This document shows positions 18,094-27,652 of a stretch of DNA of 64,000 nucleotides, one piece after another. The notes beneath the pieces were generated by a model. That model was not told the origin of the DNA. It did no database searches and saw only the letters and a list, made by a program, of their open reading frames with translations. A program made the translations under genes and the position numbers. Position 1 is the stretch's first letter. Every line of letters starts with the position of its first letter. Origin of the DNA: an uncultured Thermoguttaceae bacterium (GTDB lineage Bacteria > Planctomycetota > Planctomycetia > Pirellulales > Thermoguttaceae); NCBI GenBank assembly GCA_938042245.1, contig CALIRO010000050.1:23321-87320 (forward strand), in the 5' to 3' direction.

Positions 18094-21000
18094 ATGAGTC
18101 GGTCGTTCTGGCTGATGGGGACTTTTTTGTTCTTAGCCGTGGTGGGATGGACCGATGGCGGGGGCCTTCGGGCGGGGGAGCAGGCCGAACTGGCTGTCCA
18201 GCTTCGCCTGGTGCCGTTTCCGAAAAAGGTTACCCTGGTCGAGGGCAGTCTGGTTTTGAAGCGGCCATGGCGGTTGGAACTGCCTGCCCAGATGGAGGTC
18301 CTGGTCCAGCAAATTAGCGAGGAAATGGTTCGGGCAAGGCTGCCGAAACCCCGGCTCATGTGTGTCCAACCGGCAGGCGGGGCAGGCCAGCAGCAAGATG
18401 GCCTCTGGATGTTCCGGCTGGTTTCCGATGGGGGCCATGGGAGCGGCGAAAACGGCAAGACCCTTCCTCTTTCTCAGCCGCCCGCCTTCCGGCCCCAGGC
18501 AACCGAAGAAGACTATCACCTGCAGGTAGGGCCGGAGCAGATCATCGCCTGGGCCAAGGGACCGGCCGGGCTTTTCTACGCCGGGCAAACCCTTTGCCAA
18601 TTGCTGCGGGCCAATCGGTTGCCGGAGGATCGGCTGCCGTGCTTACGGATCGAGGACTGGCCCAGTGTGCGGTGGCGGTGCTTCCAGGACGACATGACCC
18701 GGGGACCGAGCACCAAACTCTCCTCCTTGCAGCGGAGCATCCAACTGGGCAGCTATTTCAAGCACAACATGTGGACATACTATATGGAATATCAGTATGC
18801 CTTTCGGAAGCATCCGGACATCGGCCCGCCGGACGGATCGCTACAACCGGAAGAATTAAAGGCCCTGGTGGAATTCGCCAAAAAATACCATACAGAAATT
18901 TTGGGCAATCAGCAGTCGTTCGGGCATTTTGGCTGGATTTTGCGGCATGAAAAATACGCCCACTTGCGCGAAACGTCCGATGTATTGACTCCGGTCCGGG
19001 AAGAAACGTATCAACTGCTGGACGATCTCTATTCGGAAGTCTGCCCGCTGCTGCCGTTTGAGATGTTCAACGTCTGCTGCGACGAAACCTGGGGGTTGGG
19101 CAAGGGGCCGTCCAAAGAGCTGGCCGAAAAGATCGGCGTCGGCGGCGTTTATGTGCAACATATCCGCCGCATCCACGCCATCCTTCGCGACAAATACAAA
19201 AAACGAATGATGATGTGGGGCGACATCATCCTGCAGCACCCGGACCAACTGGAACAAATTCCCAAAGATGTAATTATGCTCACCTGGGGTTATGGACCGG
19301 CCGAAAGTTTTGAACATCAGATCATTCCCTTCCAAAAGGCAGGCTACGAGTTTTTCGTTTGCCCCGGTATTAGCAATTGGAGCCGGATTCTGCCCGATTT
19401 CGACGTAGCCACCAAAAACATCCAAAACTTCGTCCGGGACGGCGTTAAACACGGCGCCTTAGGAATGCTGAACACCGACTGGGAAGACGATGGCGAAGCC
19501 TTGCAGGGCTACCGCTGGCACGGCCATGCCTGGGGCGGCGAGTGCGCCTGGAACGGCGGTGCTACCCGGCCGGAAGATTTTCAGCGCCGAATCGGCGCCG
19601 TGCTTTTCGGCGAACCGGGGGATCATTTCGGCCAGGCCATCACGCTTTTGGCCCAAACGCATCGGCTGCCGGGCATGGACGGCATGAATAACCGCCGGTT
19701 TTGGCAGAACGATTTTCCGCCGGCCCGTTCGCCGACGGCCATCCGCAAATCGGCCGATCGGCTTTTGGCCCTGGTCCGACCGGCTATTGAACATCTGGAG
19801 ACCTGCCGAACACAGGCTACCGTCAACGCCGACCTTTTAGACAGCTTTCTCCACGGCGCCCGCCGTATGGAGTTGATCGGTCAGCGGATGCTCGACGGCT
19901 TGGAGGCGGCCCAGGTGTACGAAAAAGCCTACACCGCACCGGCCGATTCGGTGCAAGAGAGGCTCGGCTTGCTGGAAAAGGTAGAGCACCTCCTGCGCCG
20001 GAATCGGGATGCCCACCAGGCGTTGGGCGACGAGTTTTCTCGGCTTTGGTTGGCCGATTGCAAACCCTATGCCCTAGATTGGACCATGAAACGGTACCAG
20101 CAGACGGTTCGATGGTATGATGAACTTTTGGCCAAATTCGTCGAGGCAAAAAAGGCCGCTCAAAACGCGCAGGCTTTGCCTTCGCCGGAGACGATCGGTC
20201 TGGTACGTCCGCCAACCGACTCCCGCCGAACCAGGCCGCACCGGCGGGAAACCCAACCCCTAGAACCCGAATCGGTCTGGCTTGTGCCGGAGGCAAGCCA
20301 TCGGCTAGGTCTTCAGATCGGCGCTGGTTGGACCGATCGGCGAGAACTACCCCTGCAGGTGGATTTGGCATTGCCGACGGCATTGGCCGACCGGCCGGTC
20401 CGGGCCTTCCAGTGGGTGGGTTCGGCAAAACCCGACGGTTCCACGTCAACCGCTTCGGCTGGCAGTTCGACAACCGAGTGGCTTGGCTCAGGTGGGTTCT
20501 CTTCCGCAGGCGTTTCCGCCTCTGTCGGCGCCGCCTCAGGATTGCGGGAAATCCCCGCCCAGCTCGATCCCAGCCCCGATAGCGCCGGCCAGGTCCGATT
20601 GACCCTTTTTTTGCCAGGACCTATTGCTAAGGGGGAACGGGCTCGGGTATGGGTCTATCTGGGTTTGCCCAAGGGGCCGGAGGAGTCGGCCAAAACAGCT
20701 ATGGAAAAGGCGGAAAAGCCTGGCAATCCTTCGGTCCCGGCGCAAAAGCCCTCAGAGACTCCTGCAAAAACTTCCTTGGCTACGCCTAGTCCGGAGGTCG
20801 ATCCATCCGGCGACGCCTCCTTGGGAGGCTTTTGTGCGGCGGGAGTAAAGACCGATCCGTACCTGGAGGGTGTACGAACCTATCCTGGGCCGGACGGCGC
20901 GGTTTGGCTGGAAAATTGCCGACTTCGACTCCTGCTAGGACCGGAAGGCGCTCACCTGTACCGATGGGAAGTGAAATCTTTGGGAAGCCGGGATTTGACC

Positions 21001-21597
21001 TATCCAGGCCAGCGCGGCTGGGCTGGCTTCTGCGATCTGGGCGAGCCGAACCGCTCGGCCAAACATCAGTTGCAGCTTGTGGCCGCTGGACCGGCTCTGG
21101 TGCAGTATCGGGCTGTTGCGCCGGACGGCCAGGAGAAAACCATTAGCCTGTTTGCCGGTGTCAGTTGGGTGGAGGTGGTGCTGAGCGAACCGGTCCGGTA
21201 TTACTGGGATTTTGACGATCCGAAGAACTTTGCCGCCGATGGGCCAACACCTGGCCAGTATCTTTTTTCCAACGGGCAGACTGGTCCGGTAGGCCGACAG
21301 GCCGACGGCGTCCAGGCCCAGGCGGCTGCCGCTGGGGTGCATTGGGCGATTAAATGGAACCAGCAAAAACTGGCCCTGGGTATGATTTCACCCGAAACAC
21401 CCGTACAGATGAAGGTTGCCCCGGGCGGCGGCGCTGGCGGCGTAGGCATCGAACAATCCCCTCTGGCAAGCCATTTCGTTACCTTCGGCGGCTTGCTGGA
21501 AGAAGAACCTAAGGCGTTGATGACCCGGCTCCAGCAAACCTTAGACTTCCGAAACTCGCCAGAAGTGGTGCTCTACGGCCTGCAAAGCAGACCATAA
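18094..21597 (+). CDS. Secreted family 20 glycoside hydrolase (beta-N-acetylhexosaminidase-like)
   Basis: A 1167-residue exported enzyme-like protein with a signal peptide (FWLMGTFLFLAVVGW). GH20 enzymes remove terminal N-acetylhexosamines by substrate-assisted catalysis using an Asp-Glu pair, seen here at Asp330-Glu331 in NVCCDETWGLG. An N-terminal zincin-like domain (about 45-180) precedes the catalytic barrel (about 190-560), which also has NQQSFGHFGW, MMMWGDI and a WGGECAWNG end. The last 500 or so residues have Ala/Pro-rich linkers and beta-rich domains of unknown type, making it much longer than typical GH20 proteins (500-800). ATG 18094 has GAGGAGAAA upstream and begins the signal peptide. 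A CE15 esterase follows, suggesting joint polysaccharide breakdown. Confidence 0.85.
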   Translation: MSRSFWLMGTFLFLAVVGWTDGGGLRAGEQAELAVQLRLVPFPKKVTLVEGSLVLKRPWRLELPAQMEVLVQQISEEMVRARLPKPRLMCVQPAGGAGQQQDGLWMFRLVSDGGHGSGENGKTLPLSQPPAFRPQATEEDYHLQVGPEQIIAWAKGPAGLFYAGQTLCQLLRANRLPEDRLPCLRIEDWPSVRWRCFQDDMTRGPSTKLSSLQRSIQLGSYFKHNMWTYYMEYQYAFRKHPDIGPPDGSLQPEELKALVEFAKKYHTEILGNQQSFGHFGWILRHEKYAHLRETSDVLTPVREETYQLLDDLYSEVCPLLPFEMFNVCCDETWGLGKGPSKELAEKIGVGGVYVQHIRRIHAILRDKYKKRMMMWGDIILQHPDQLEQIPKDVIMLTWGYGPAESFEHQIIPFQKAGYEFFVCPGISNWSRILPDFDVATKNIQNFVRDGVKHGALGMLNTDWEDDGEALQGYRWHGHAWGGECAWNGGATRPEDFQRRIGAVLFGEPGDHFGQAITLLAQTHRLPGMDGMNNRRFWQNDFPPARSPTAIRKSADRLLALVRPAIEHLETCRTQATVNADLLDSFLHGARRMELIGQRMLDGLEAAQVYEKAYTAPADSVQERLGLLEKVEHLLRRNRDAHQALGDEFSRLWLADCKPYALDWTMKRYQQTVRWYDELLAKFVEAKKAAQNAQALPSPETIGLVRPPTDSRRTRPHRRETQPLEPESVWLVPEASHRLGLQIGAGWTDRRELPLQVDLALPTALADRPVRAFQWVGSAKPDGSTSTASAGSSTTEWLGSGGFSSAGVSASVGAASGLREIPAQLDPSPDSAGQVRLTLFLPGPIAKGERARVWVYLGLPKGPEESAKTAMEKAEKPGNPSVPAQKPSETPAKTSLATPSPEVDPSGDASLGGFCAAGVKTDPYLEGVRTYPGPDGAVWLENCRLRLLLGPEGAHLYRWEVKSLGSRDLTYPGQRGWAGFCDLGEPNRSAKHQLQLVAAGPALVQYRAVAPDGQEKTISLFAGVSWVEVVLSEPVRYYWDFDDPKNFAADGPTPGQYLFSNGQTGPVGRQADGVQAQAAAAGVHWAIKWNQQKLALGMISPETPVQMKVAPGGGAGGVGIEQSPLASHFVTFGGLLEEEPKALMTRLQQTLDFRNSPEVVLYGLQSRP

Positions 21598-21633
21598 CTG
21601 CCTCCCGTTTTCCCTCCGGGGGAGAGGGGAAAG

Positions 21634-21712
21634 GCCCCCTCACCCGACCTGCTTGCGCAGGCCGGCCTCTCCCGCGGCGGGGAGAGGCGATTTTTTGCGG
21701 AGGGGAGAGGCG
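21634..21712 (+). repeat. Dispersed repeat acting as terminator-like hairpin after the GH20 gene
   Basis: This copy reads CCCCTCACCCG, a small GC hairpin (TGCTTGCGCAGGC), then a strong CCTCTCCC/GGGAGAGG stem and GATTTTTTGCGG. The hairpin plus T6 at about 21664-21696 would terminate the GH20 transcript on the plus strand. The same unit occurs at 56054-56122 and, inverted, at 5730-5800. Confidence 0.7.
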
Positions 21713-21915
21713 ATGAACAAAAGAGCAGTACAAAGGCGCCTGGATTCCAGCTTCCGAGGAAGGACCATCCTACAGAAATCCTACCGAAGGAAGCAGATTC
21801 ATACATGCTTGCGTAGCAGTGACGGGAAGGTATCATTAGACCATTGGGTTGGTTTCGACAAATGACGGAGAAGGCGATTCATCGAGGTTCTAACTTTAGG
21901 GAAAGGAGGTTTGCT

Positions 21916-23220
21916 ATGAGACTGTGGCAAGCAGGGTTGGGTGTGGGAATGGTTTGGGCGGTTTGGGGCTGGATGGCGGCGGTGGGGCCAGCGCAGTCTG
22001 CGGAGCCGGTCAATTACGACGAGAGCAAAGTTCGACCTTACACATTGCCCGATCCTTTGGTGTGCCGGGACGGCACAAAAGTTACCGATCCGAAGCTCTG
22101 GTGGGAGAAGCGCCGTCCAGAGATACTTCAGCTTTTTGAGGAACACATGTATGGCAAAGCTCCTGGCCGACCAAAACAGATGAAGTTTGAAGTCCGCTCC
22201 GTGGAACCGAAGGCCCTGGACGGTCTGGCCACTCGGAAGGAAATCCGGGTGTATTTCTCGGCCGATCCGAAAGGGCCGAAAATGGATATCTTGCTTTATT
22301 TGCCAAACGACGCCTCCCGGCCAACGCCGGTCTTTTTGGGCTTGAATTTCCACGGCAACCACACGATCCACCCCGACCCAGGCATTAGCATCACCGACTC
22401 TTGGGTGCGGAATGATCCCAGGACCGGAGTGAAGGACAATCGGGCCAGTGAACAAAGTCGGGGGAATATGTCAAGTCGCTGGCCAGTGGAAAAAATCCTG
22501 AAACGGGGCTATGGCCTGGCCACCATCTACTACGGCGATCTCGACCCGGACTTTGACGACGGTTTCCAGAACGGGGTGCATCCGCTGTTTTACCGGCCTG
22601 GGCAGACTCGGCCTGAGCCGAACCAGTGGGGGGCCATCGGCGCATGGGCCTGGGGACTGAGCCGGGCTATGGATTATTTCGAGACCGATCCCGATATTGA
22701 CGCCAAACGGGTGGCCGTCATGGGGCATTCCCGGCTTGGCAAAACCGCTCTTTGGGCTGGGGCACAAGACCAGCGGTTTGCCTTGGTGATTTCCAACAAT
22801 TCGGGCTGCGGCGGGGCGGCCCTGAGCCGACGCAATTTCGGCGAAACCGTCGAACGCATTAACAACGTCTTCCCCCATTGGTTCTGCGAAAACTTTAAAA
22901 AATACGCCGGCCGGGAAGACGAGTTGCCGATCGATCAACATATGCTCATCGCCCTGATTGCGCCTCGGCCGGTGTATGTGGCCAGTGCCCAGGAGGACCT
23001 GTGGGCCGATCCCCGGGGAGAATTCTTGGCGGCGAAGGGGGCGGATCCGGTGTATCGGCTCCTGGGAACCGATGGGTTGGCGGTGCAGGAAATGCCGGAA
23101 GTAGATAAGCCGGTGTTGAGCCGAATCGGCTACCACATCCGCCGCGGCAAACACGATGTAACCGACTACGACTGGGAACAGTATCTAACCTTTGCGGACA
23201 AGCACCTGCGGGGAAAATGA
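21916..23220 (+). CDS. Secreted CE15 glucuronoyl esterase
   Basis: A 434-residue serine esterase with a signal peptide ending near AQSAEP. CE15 enzymes cleave esters between lignin alcohols or alkyl groups and glucuronoyl residues of xylan. The diagnostic nucleophile motif GHSRLGK is present (Ser272), with the alpha/beta-hydrolase body (LNFHGNHT oxyanion region, [16 protein letters not shown]) and a C-terminal catalytic His in [10 protein letters not shown] (about His413). Length is typical. The start at 21916 has a perfect AAAGGAGGT eight bases upstream. It follows the GH20 gene after a terminator-like repeat, so the two may have separate transcripts. Some databases label this family acetylxylan esterase. 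Confidence 0.9.
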   Translation: MRLWQAGLGVGMVWAVWGWMAAVGPAQSAEPVNYDESKVRPYTLPDPLVCRDGTKVTDPKLWWEKRRPEILQLFEEHMYGKAPGRPKQMKFEVRSVEPKALDGLATRKEIRVYFSADPKGPKMDILLYLPNDASRPTPVFLGLNFHGNHTIHPDPGISITDSWVRNDPRTGVKDNRASEQSRGNMSSRWPVEKILKRGYGLATIYYGDLDPDFDDGFQNGVHPLFYRPGQTRPEPNQWGAIGAWAWGLSRAMDYFETDPDIDAKRVAVMGHSRLGKTALWAGAQDQRFALVISNNSGCGGAALSRRNFGETVERINNVFPHWFCENFKKYAGREDELPIDQHMLIALIAPRPVYVASAQEDLWADPRGEFLAAKGADPVYRLLGTDGLAVQEMPEVDKPVLSRIGYHIRRGKHDVTDYDWEQYLTFADKHLRGK

Positions 23221-23515
23221 CAACAGGCTGTTGGAGCCGGTAAACTTCTCCGGGCGCCGGCCCATTGGGGAAAATGAAAAAGGTTCCTCCAGCCTGTGAG
23301 CTGGTGGCATTCGACCCGAATCGGGTAACGTATGTTCTCCTCGGAAGCTGAGAAGGCGAAATTGCTTCGGAGGGGCCATTGGTTTGGGTGGGGGGATTGG
23401 GAAGCCCAAAAGGGGGGATTTCCTTAGACAGCCTCCGATGCTCTAATAAAAAATAGTTAGGTGAGTTTTTGCCGTCTCGGCCGACCGGCACAGAAGGGGC
23501 GACGGAGGCGGGCCG

Positions 23516-24010
23516 ATGTATGTGGTCCACCTGGAACTGAATCCGGTGATTCGGTTGCAGTTGGCCCGGTTGGTGGGGGTGAGTGGGGGTCGGCTAGGGG
23601 AATATCGGTATTTAGATACGGATCAGGCCGCCGATGTGCGGCGCCTGCTCCATGCCAACCAGGTGGCCCTGTTGGTTTTGGATTTGGCCCTGAATCCTGC
23701 TTGGGACAATCGGCATTTACTTTCGGTATTAAGGCATTTGGTAGTCGGGGAAGAGTTGCCTGCTGGGGTCCGGCTGGCAGATTGTACGGCGCATGGGCTT
23801 TGCGTTTTAGCCTTTCAGCATCAGGTGCCTTGTGCGTTGTTGACCAATTATATGCAGTACACAGGGGGGGACTTTCGGATCAGCCAGCAGCGGATTCGGG
23901 AGGTCTTTCATGTGCGGGGGGTGTTTGCGAAGACCGGAGGGGGCATAGAGCAATGCGCTGATTGGATTCGGCAGACTCTCCAACGGAGCTTTTCCGAATC
24001 TCGGCCTTAG
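23516..24010 (+). CDS. Receiver-like protein of unknown role
   Basis: A 164-residue protein with alternating hydrophobic strands and helices. The segment ALLVLDLALNP resembles the third strand of a response-regulator receiver domain with its acidic residue, and CALLTNY could be the fourth strand, but the surrounding acidic pocket and Lys are not convincing. No DNA-binding domain follows. GGAGGCGGG precedes the ATG. It stands alone between the esterase and der genes. A degenerate or stand-alone receiver is the best guess. Confidence 0.5.
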   Translation: MYVVHLELNPVIRLQLARLVGVSGGRLGEYRYLDTDQAADVRRLLHANQVALLVLDLALNPAWDNRHLLSVLRHLVVGEELPAGVRLADCTAHGLCVLAFQHQVPCALLTNYMQYTGGDFRISQQRIREVFHVRGVFAKTGGGIEQCADWIRQTLQRSFSESRP

Positions 24011-24167
24011 AACCCACCCAAAAAAGAAATTGCCCACGTTTCCGATCCCTGCATTTTCTAGGCTTTGCTGGATGATTGAGAGCCTTTTTGGGATAGGCGC
24101 TTAGGCGGATCAGGTCAGCGGGGTGGTTTGGTGGCCTTTTGCGGAACGGGCCTTTTCAAGGGTGTGC

Positions 24168-25517
24168 ATGGCGATGGGGGTACCGCAGGTTGTTCTCGTA
24201 GGGCGTCCGAACGTCGGCAAATCGAGCCTGTTTAATTGGTTAGCAGGCCGACGGTTGGCCATTGTCGATCCCACGCCAGGCGTAACCCGGGACCGCCTTA
24301 GTTATCTACTGCCCCTTGGGGATCGGTTTGTGGAACTGGTGGATACCGGGGGCATGGGGATAGCCGATAGCGACGTCTTGGCAGAAGAAATAGAACGCCA
24401 AATCGAATATGCCTTAGACACCGCTTCAGTGATTCTGCATGTGGTCGATACCCAGGCGGGCCTACTTCCATTAGATCAGCAGGTGGCCAAGCGACTCCGG
24501 TATGTAGAGGTTCCGGTGCTTTGCGTCGCCAATAAGACGGATACCGATGCCTTAGAGGCACAGGCGCAGGAGTTTTATAAACTCGGCCGAAAAGTGATTC
24601 CGACCAGTGTAACCCAAAACCGCGGTAAACAGCAACTTTTAGAGGAGATTCGGCAACGGCTGCCTGCTGTTTCCGAAGCGGAGATGGTTCCGGAAGCGGA
24701 AATGAAACTGGCCATTGTCGGACGGCGCAACGTCGGCAAAAGCACCTTTATTAATACTTTAGTCCATGCGGAGCGAATGATTACCAGTGAAATTCCTGGC
24801 ACTACTAGAGATAGCGTGGATGTGCGGTTTGAACTGGAGGGCAAGGCGTTTATTGCCATCGATACCCCCGGCGTGCTCCGACGCCGAAGCATTGCCAGCG
24901 ATCTGGACTTCTATAGCCTTCATCGAGCTCAGCGAAGCATCCGCCGAGCGGACGTCGTGCTGCTGTTTCTCGATCCTACCCAGCATGTTACGAAACTGGA
25001 TAAACAGCTAGCCGACTATATCGCCCAACAATATAAACCCTGTATCTTTGTGGTCAATAAATGGGATTTGATGGTGGGCAAGGCGTCCACGGAAAAATGG
25101 GCCTTGTACCTCCGAGACAGTTTTCCCACGATGACCTATGCACCGATTGCTTTTATTAGCGGGAAGACGGGTAAAAATGTTAAGGCGTTGCTTAATCATG
25201 CGCAAATTCTTTTCCGGCAAGCCCGGCAGCGCATCCCGACCGGCCAACTGAACCAACTGCTTCGGGCCGCCTTGACCCACCACTCGCCTCCTACGCACCA
25301 AGGCCGAAAACCACGCCTCTATTACGCTACGCAGGTTGCCATCCAACCTCCTACACTAGTGATCTTTTGTAACCATCCTCAATGGATCTCTCCTCCCTAC
25401 CAACGCTACCTGCTGGGCTTCCTCCGGGACCATCTGCCCTACAGCGAAGTACCCATCAAACTCTATCTGCGCCGCCGAAGCCACGGCGACACTCGCGACG
25501 ACATCGGCATCGAATAA
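24168..25517 (+). CDS. der: Ribosome-assembly GTPase Der (EngA)
   Basis: Der is a cytoplasmic GTPase with two consecutive G domains and a KH-like domain, needed for 50S ribosome assembly. In this 449-residue protein, G domain 1 has GRPNVGKSS, TPGVTRD, DTGG and NKTD; G domain 2 has GRRNVGKST, GTTRDSVD, DTPG and NKWD. The C-terminal part (about 350-449) with VIFCNHPQWISPPYQRYL matches the KH-like domain. Length is normal. The frame is open from 24123; the ATG at 24168 (or 24174) directly precedes the first G-domain strand. Confidence 0.97.
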   Translation: MAMGVPQVVLVGRPNVGKSSLFNWLAGRRLAIVDPTPGVTRDRLSYLLPLGDRFVELVDTGGMGIADSDVLAEEIERQIEYALDTASVILHVVDTQAGLLPLDQQVAKRLRYVEVPVLCVANKTDTDALEAQAQEFYKLGRKVIPTSVTQNRGKQQLLEEIRQRLPAVSEAEMVPEAEMKLAIVGRRNVGKSTFINTLVHAERMITSEIPGTTRDSVDVRFELEGKAFIAIDTPGVLRRRSIASDLDFYSLHRAQRSIRRADVVLLFLDPTQHVTKLDKQLADYIAQQYKPCIFVVNKWDLMVGKASTEKWALYLRDSFPTMTYAPIAFISGKTGKNVKALLNHAQILFRQARQRIPTGQLNQLLRAALTHHSPPTHQGRKPRLYYATQVAIQPPTLVIFCNHPQWISPPYQRYLLGFLRDHLPYSEVPIKLYLRRRSHGDTRDDIGIE

Positions 25518-26229
25518 CCTAGGGGGATCGGCTAGGAGAGCAGGCTGCGAATTAGCAAAAATTTGCTTCATGAGCTCGCGCCGTCGAGCCGCTTAAAATG
25601 AACTGCTGGAAGTAGCTTCTATATTCGTACACATCAACCAACGGAAGGAAGTGTCTGTCTTGGAAGGAGAGTGTCTACGAGTGTTCCTACCGCGCAGGCG
25701 GCAGTCCAGAGAGCAGAAATCCTTTAAAAAAGATGGATTCCTGCTTTCGGAGGAAAGTCTGAGATCTCCCATTCGACGGAGCGGCTATTAGTAAATATTC
25801 GCTCATGAGCTAACAGACAACGAATGGCTGGGCATGAGATAGTGAAATTAAATTCATCAATCCCTTCCCAGTAGCGAGTTTTTGCTCTCAAGGGAGCCCG
25901 CTGCTGAGGGATACCAGCAGCGGATTCAGAAACCTACCTTCCTCCGGAAACAGGCCGTTTAAAAATAGCCAAATCACCAGGCCGGCTAGATGGATATAGA
26001 AAATGCCCTCGTTGAACCCCCCGGCCAAAAATCGCTCACCTCAGCGGCCATTGGCACGTTTCTGGCCCCCCTAAACCGCCTTGCCCTGCCATCCATTCAG
26101 ACGTCGCTCAATCAGCCGCCATGGGAGACCGGATTAGGCACAGGAAGGCCCAAAGCAGACTCTTGGAGAAAAAATCTGCTTCCGGAAGAAAGAACCATCA
26201 CGGGGTCCCGTCTATAAAAGAGGAGGAAT
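25518..26229. other. Gene-free region with dispersed repeat
   Basis: About 700 bases after der without a gene I can support. A palindromic element at about 25689-25760 (CCGCGCAGGCGGCAGTCCAGAGAGC, then GATTCCTGCTTTCGGAGG) closely matches the element at 44648-44720. A 75-codon frame at 25990 lacks a ribosome-binding site and any family resemblance. Confidence 0.55.
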
Positions 26230-26385
26230 ATGTACAAGCAGCCTGTTTCCGAAGACCGGCAAAAGCCTCAGCCCGAGGGGCCGAAAAAGCCAACTCCCCC
26301 TAGCGTGGGGGCTGGAGCGGGGAAAAACAGCCTTAGGCCCTGCACTCAACCCCCTCGGAGGGTTTTTAATATGCGGGAGGTGTAG
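26230..26385 (+). CDS. Possible small Pro/Lys-rich protein or leader (51 aa)
   Basis: An ATG with a strong AGGAGGA site eight bases upstream opens a 51-codon frame that starts MYKQPVSEDRQKPQPEGPKK and ends at TAG 26383. It is hydrophilic, without a signal or known motif. A terminator-like hairpin (CCCT-CGG-AGGG then T5, 26351-26368) lies inside the last third of the frame, 50 bases before the next gene. The segment could therefore be a leader or attenuator, or a small RNA, rather than a real protein gene. Confidence 0.35.
   Translation: MYKQPVSEDRQKPQPEGPKKPTPPSVGAGAGKNSLRPCTQPPRRVFNMREV
26351..26368 (+). terminator. Small hairpin with T run before the secreted-protein gene
   Basis: CCCTCGGAGGG followed by TTTTT (about 26353-26367) forms a short 4-bp stem with a 3-base loop and a U tract. 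It is weak by length but well placed, 50 bases upstream of the gene at 26420. It may be a terminator for the segment after der or an attenuator. Confidence 0.4.
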
Positions 26386-26419
26386 TAAAAAGAGCGATTG
26401 TTTAGAAAGGAGAAAAAAG

Positions 26420-27175
26420 ATGTATGGGAAAGCAGCAGGAGGATGGTTGGGGATTTTCCTAGGTGGCGGGTGGATGGTGCTAGGGGGCGTGTGGGTGGCA
26501 GAAGCCCAAGATTACCGCGCTGGGGACGTGCTGATAACTCGCACTTCAGCTCCCGTAATGGATGAGGATCGGGTGCTGACAACGGTGCCCGGGGGGACCA
26601 AACTGGTGGCAGGGGAAATCCGCTGGCCTTGGGTCCTGGTGGCCGTCAAAAAAGATCAGTCCGGCCAGGAGGAGGACGAGCATTGTCCCGAATGCGGGCA
26701 AAAGGACTGGACCCGGAGCAGAGGGGTAGCTTTTCTCCGAGTCCAAGACGGACGGATAGTATTGGAACGGTTCCTGGAAGGGCGCCAGAAAGCAGCTCAA
26801 GCCCCCCCGCCGTGGATCCGTGGTTGGATCCATGCTCGGTATTTGTACCGACAGGCCGATTGCGGCGAATCCCGCATTACCTTCCAAAATCATTCGGACG
26901 AAAATGCGGTGGTCCGCTTGGTGGGTCCTGACCGCCGTCAGGTCCATGTCCCGGCAGGGACCAGCCGCACCGTGTATAATGTGCGGGCTGGTCATTACTA
27001 TATCTTGGTTCGGTACAGCGACGGCCGGCGAGTGGCTGGCCAACATTTCAATGTCGAAGCCACTTCCACGAGCTACTCCACCATTACCATCACCCTGCAC
27101 GGAGTGGTCGGCGGGAACTATCCGACCCGAGGGGTTCCCGAGGAAGTCTTTGATTCCTGGGGCAGTTCCAAATAA
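26420..27175 (+). CDS. Secreted protein of unknown function with CxxC motif
   Basis: A 251-residue protein with a signal peptide (about residues 1-29, ending AEAQ). After it come an SH3-like small-beta segment (about 30-80), a zinc-ribbon-like CPECGQ with an upstream His-Cys pair, WIRGWIHARYLY, and a beta-rich C-terminal part (about 145-235) with NVRAGHYYILVRY. AGAAAGGAGAAAAAAG precedes the ATG. No known family is recognised. It lies upstream of the chaperone/ExbB-like cluster, separated by about 480 bases. Confidence 0.6.
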   Translation: MYGKAAGGWLGIFLGGGWMVLGGVWVAEAQDYRAGDVLITRTSAPVMDEDRVLTTVPGGTKLVAGEIRWPWVLVAVKKDQSGQEEDEHCPECGQKDWTRSRGVAFLRVQDGRIVLERFLEGRQKAAQAPPPWIRGWIHARYLYRQADCGESRITFQNHSDENAVVRLVGPDRRQVHVPAGTSRTVYNVRAGHYYILVRYSDGRRVAGQHFNVEATSTSYSTITITLHGVVGGNYPTRGVPEEVFDSWGSSK

Positions 27176-27652
27176 TCCTCTAGAGCCCTCCTGCCCCACC
27201 TCCGCTTGCTATATGGTGCCCTCGAAGGGAGAACCTTGGCCCAATTCAGCCGAATGGTAAGCAGGAAAGTCCTCAGTAGCTCAACCTCTGGGTTAGTAAA
27301 AGAAATTCCTTCTGACTTCTTATCTTGTCACACTTCAGCCGAATGGTGCTCCTGGTATTCCTGCCAAAGGAAGAATCTAGTTTTTATGCTCGTTGATTTG
27401 TTCGGGACCGCCGCTTGGCCGTCAAGGATAAAGGATACCCAAGAGCTTTCCTCGGATCAAACCGTGGGGCATCTTCGTTCGGCAGAAGTGGTACGGAGGT
27501 CTAGTTTGATGTTCGAATTGTGAATAATTTTTTGAAAAACTGCGTATAAGTAGGGGGAACGGATTTTCGCAGGGAGAAAGAGGGAAAATCGCACTATAGG
27601 GCCCCTCTCCGGAGAGAGGTGAAACAGGTCAAAGCCGCTCAGGAGAATCGTG
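27176..27652. other. Region upstream of the chaperone/ExbB-like cluster
   Basis: About 480 bases with no supported gene. The last 130 bases are AT-rich (for example a TTTTTTGAAAAAC block at about 27529) and may hold the promoter of the cluster, but no -35/-10 pair with proper spacing was found. A CTCTCCGGAGAG palindrome (27605-27616) lies about 35 bases before the first gene. Confidence 0.45.

Noticed and set aside
23461..23961. 166-codon frame overlapping the receiver-like gene
   Set aside because: It overlaps in another frame, is Gly/Arg-rich and lacks strand/helix alternation; the 23516 frame has a better ribosome-binding site and amino-acid pattern.
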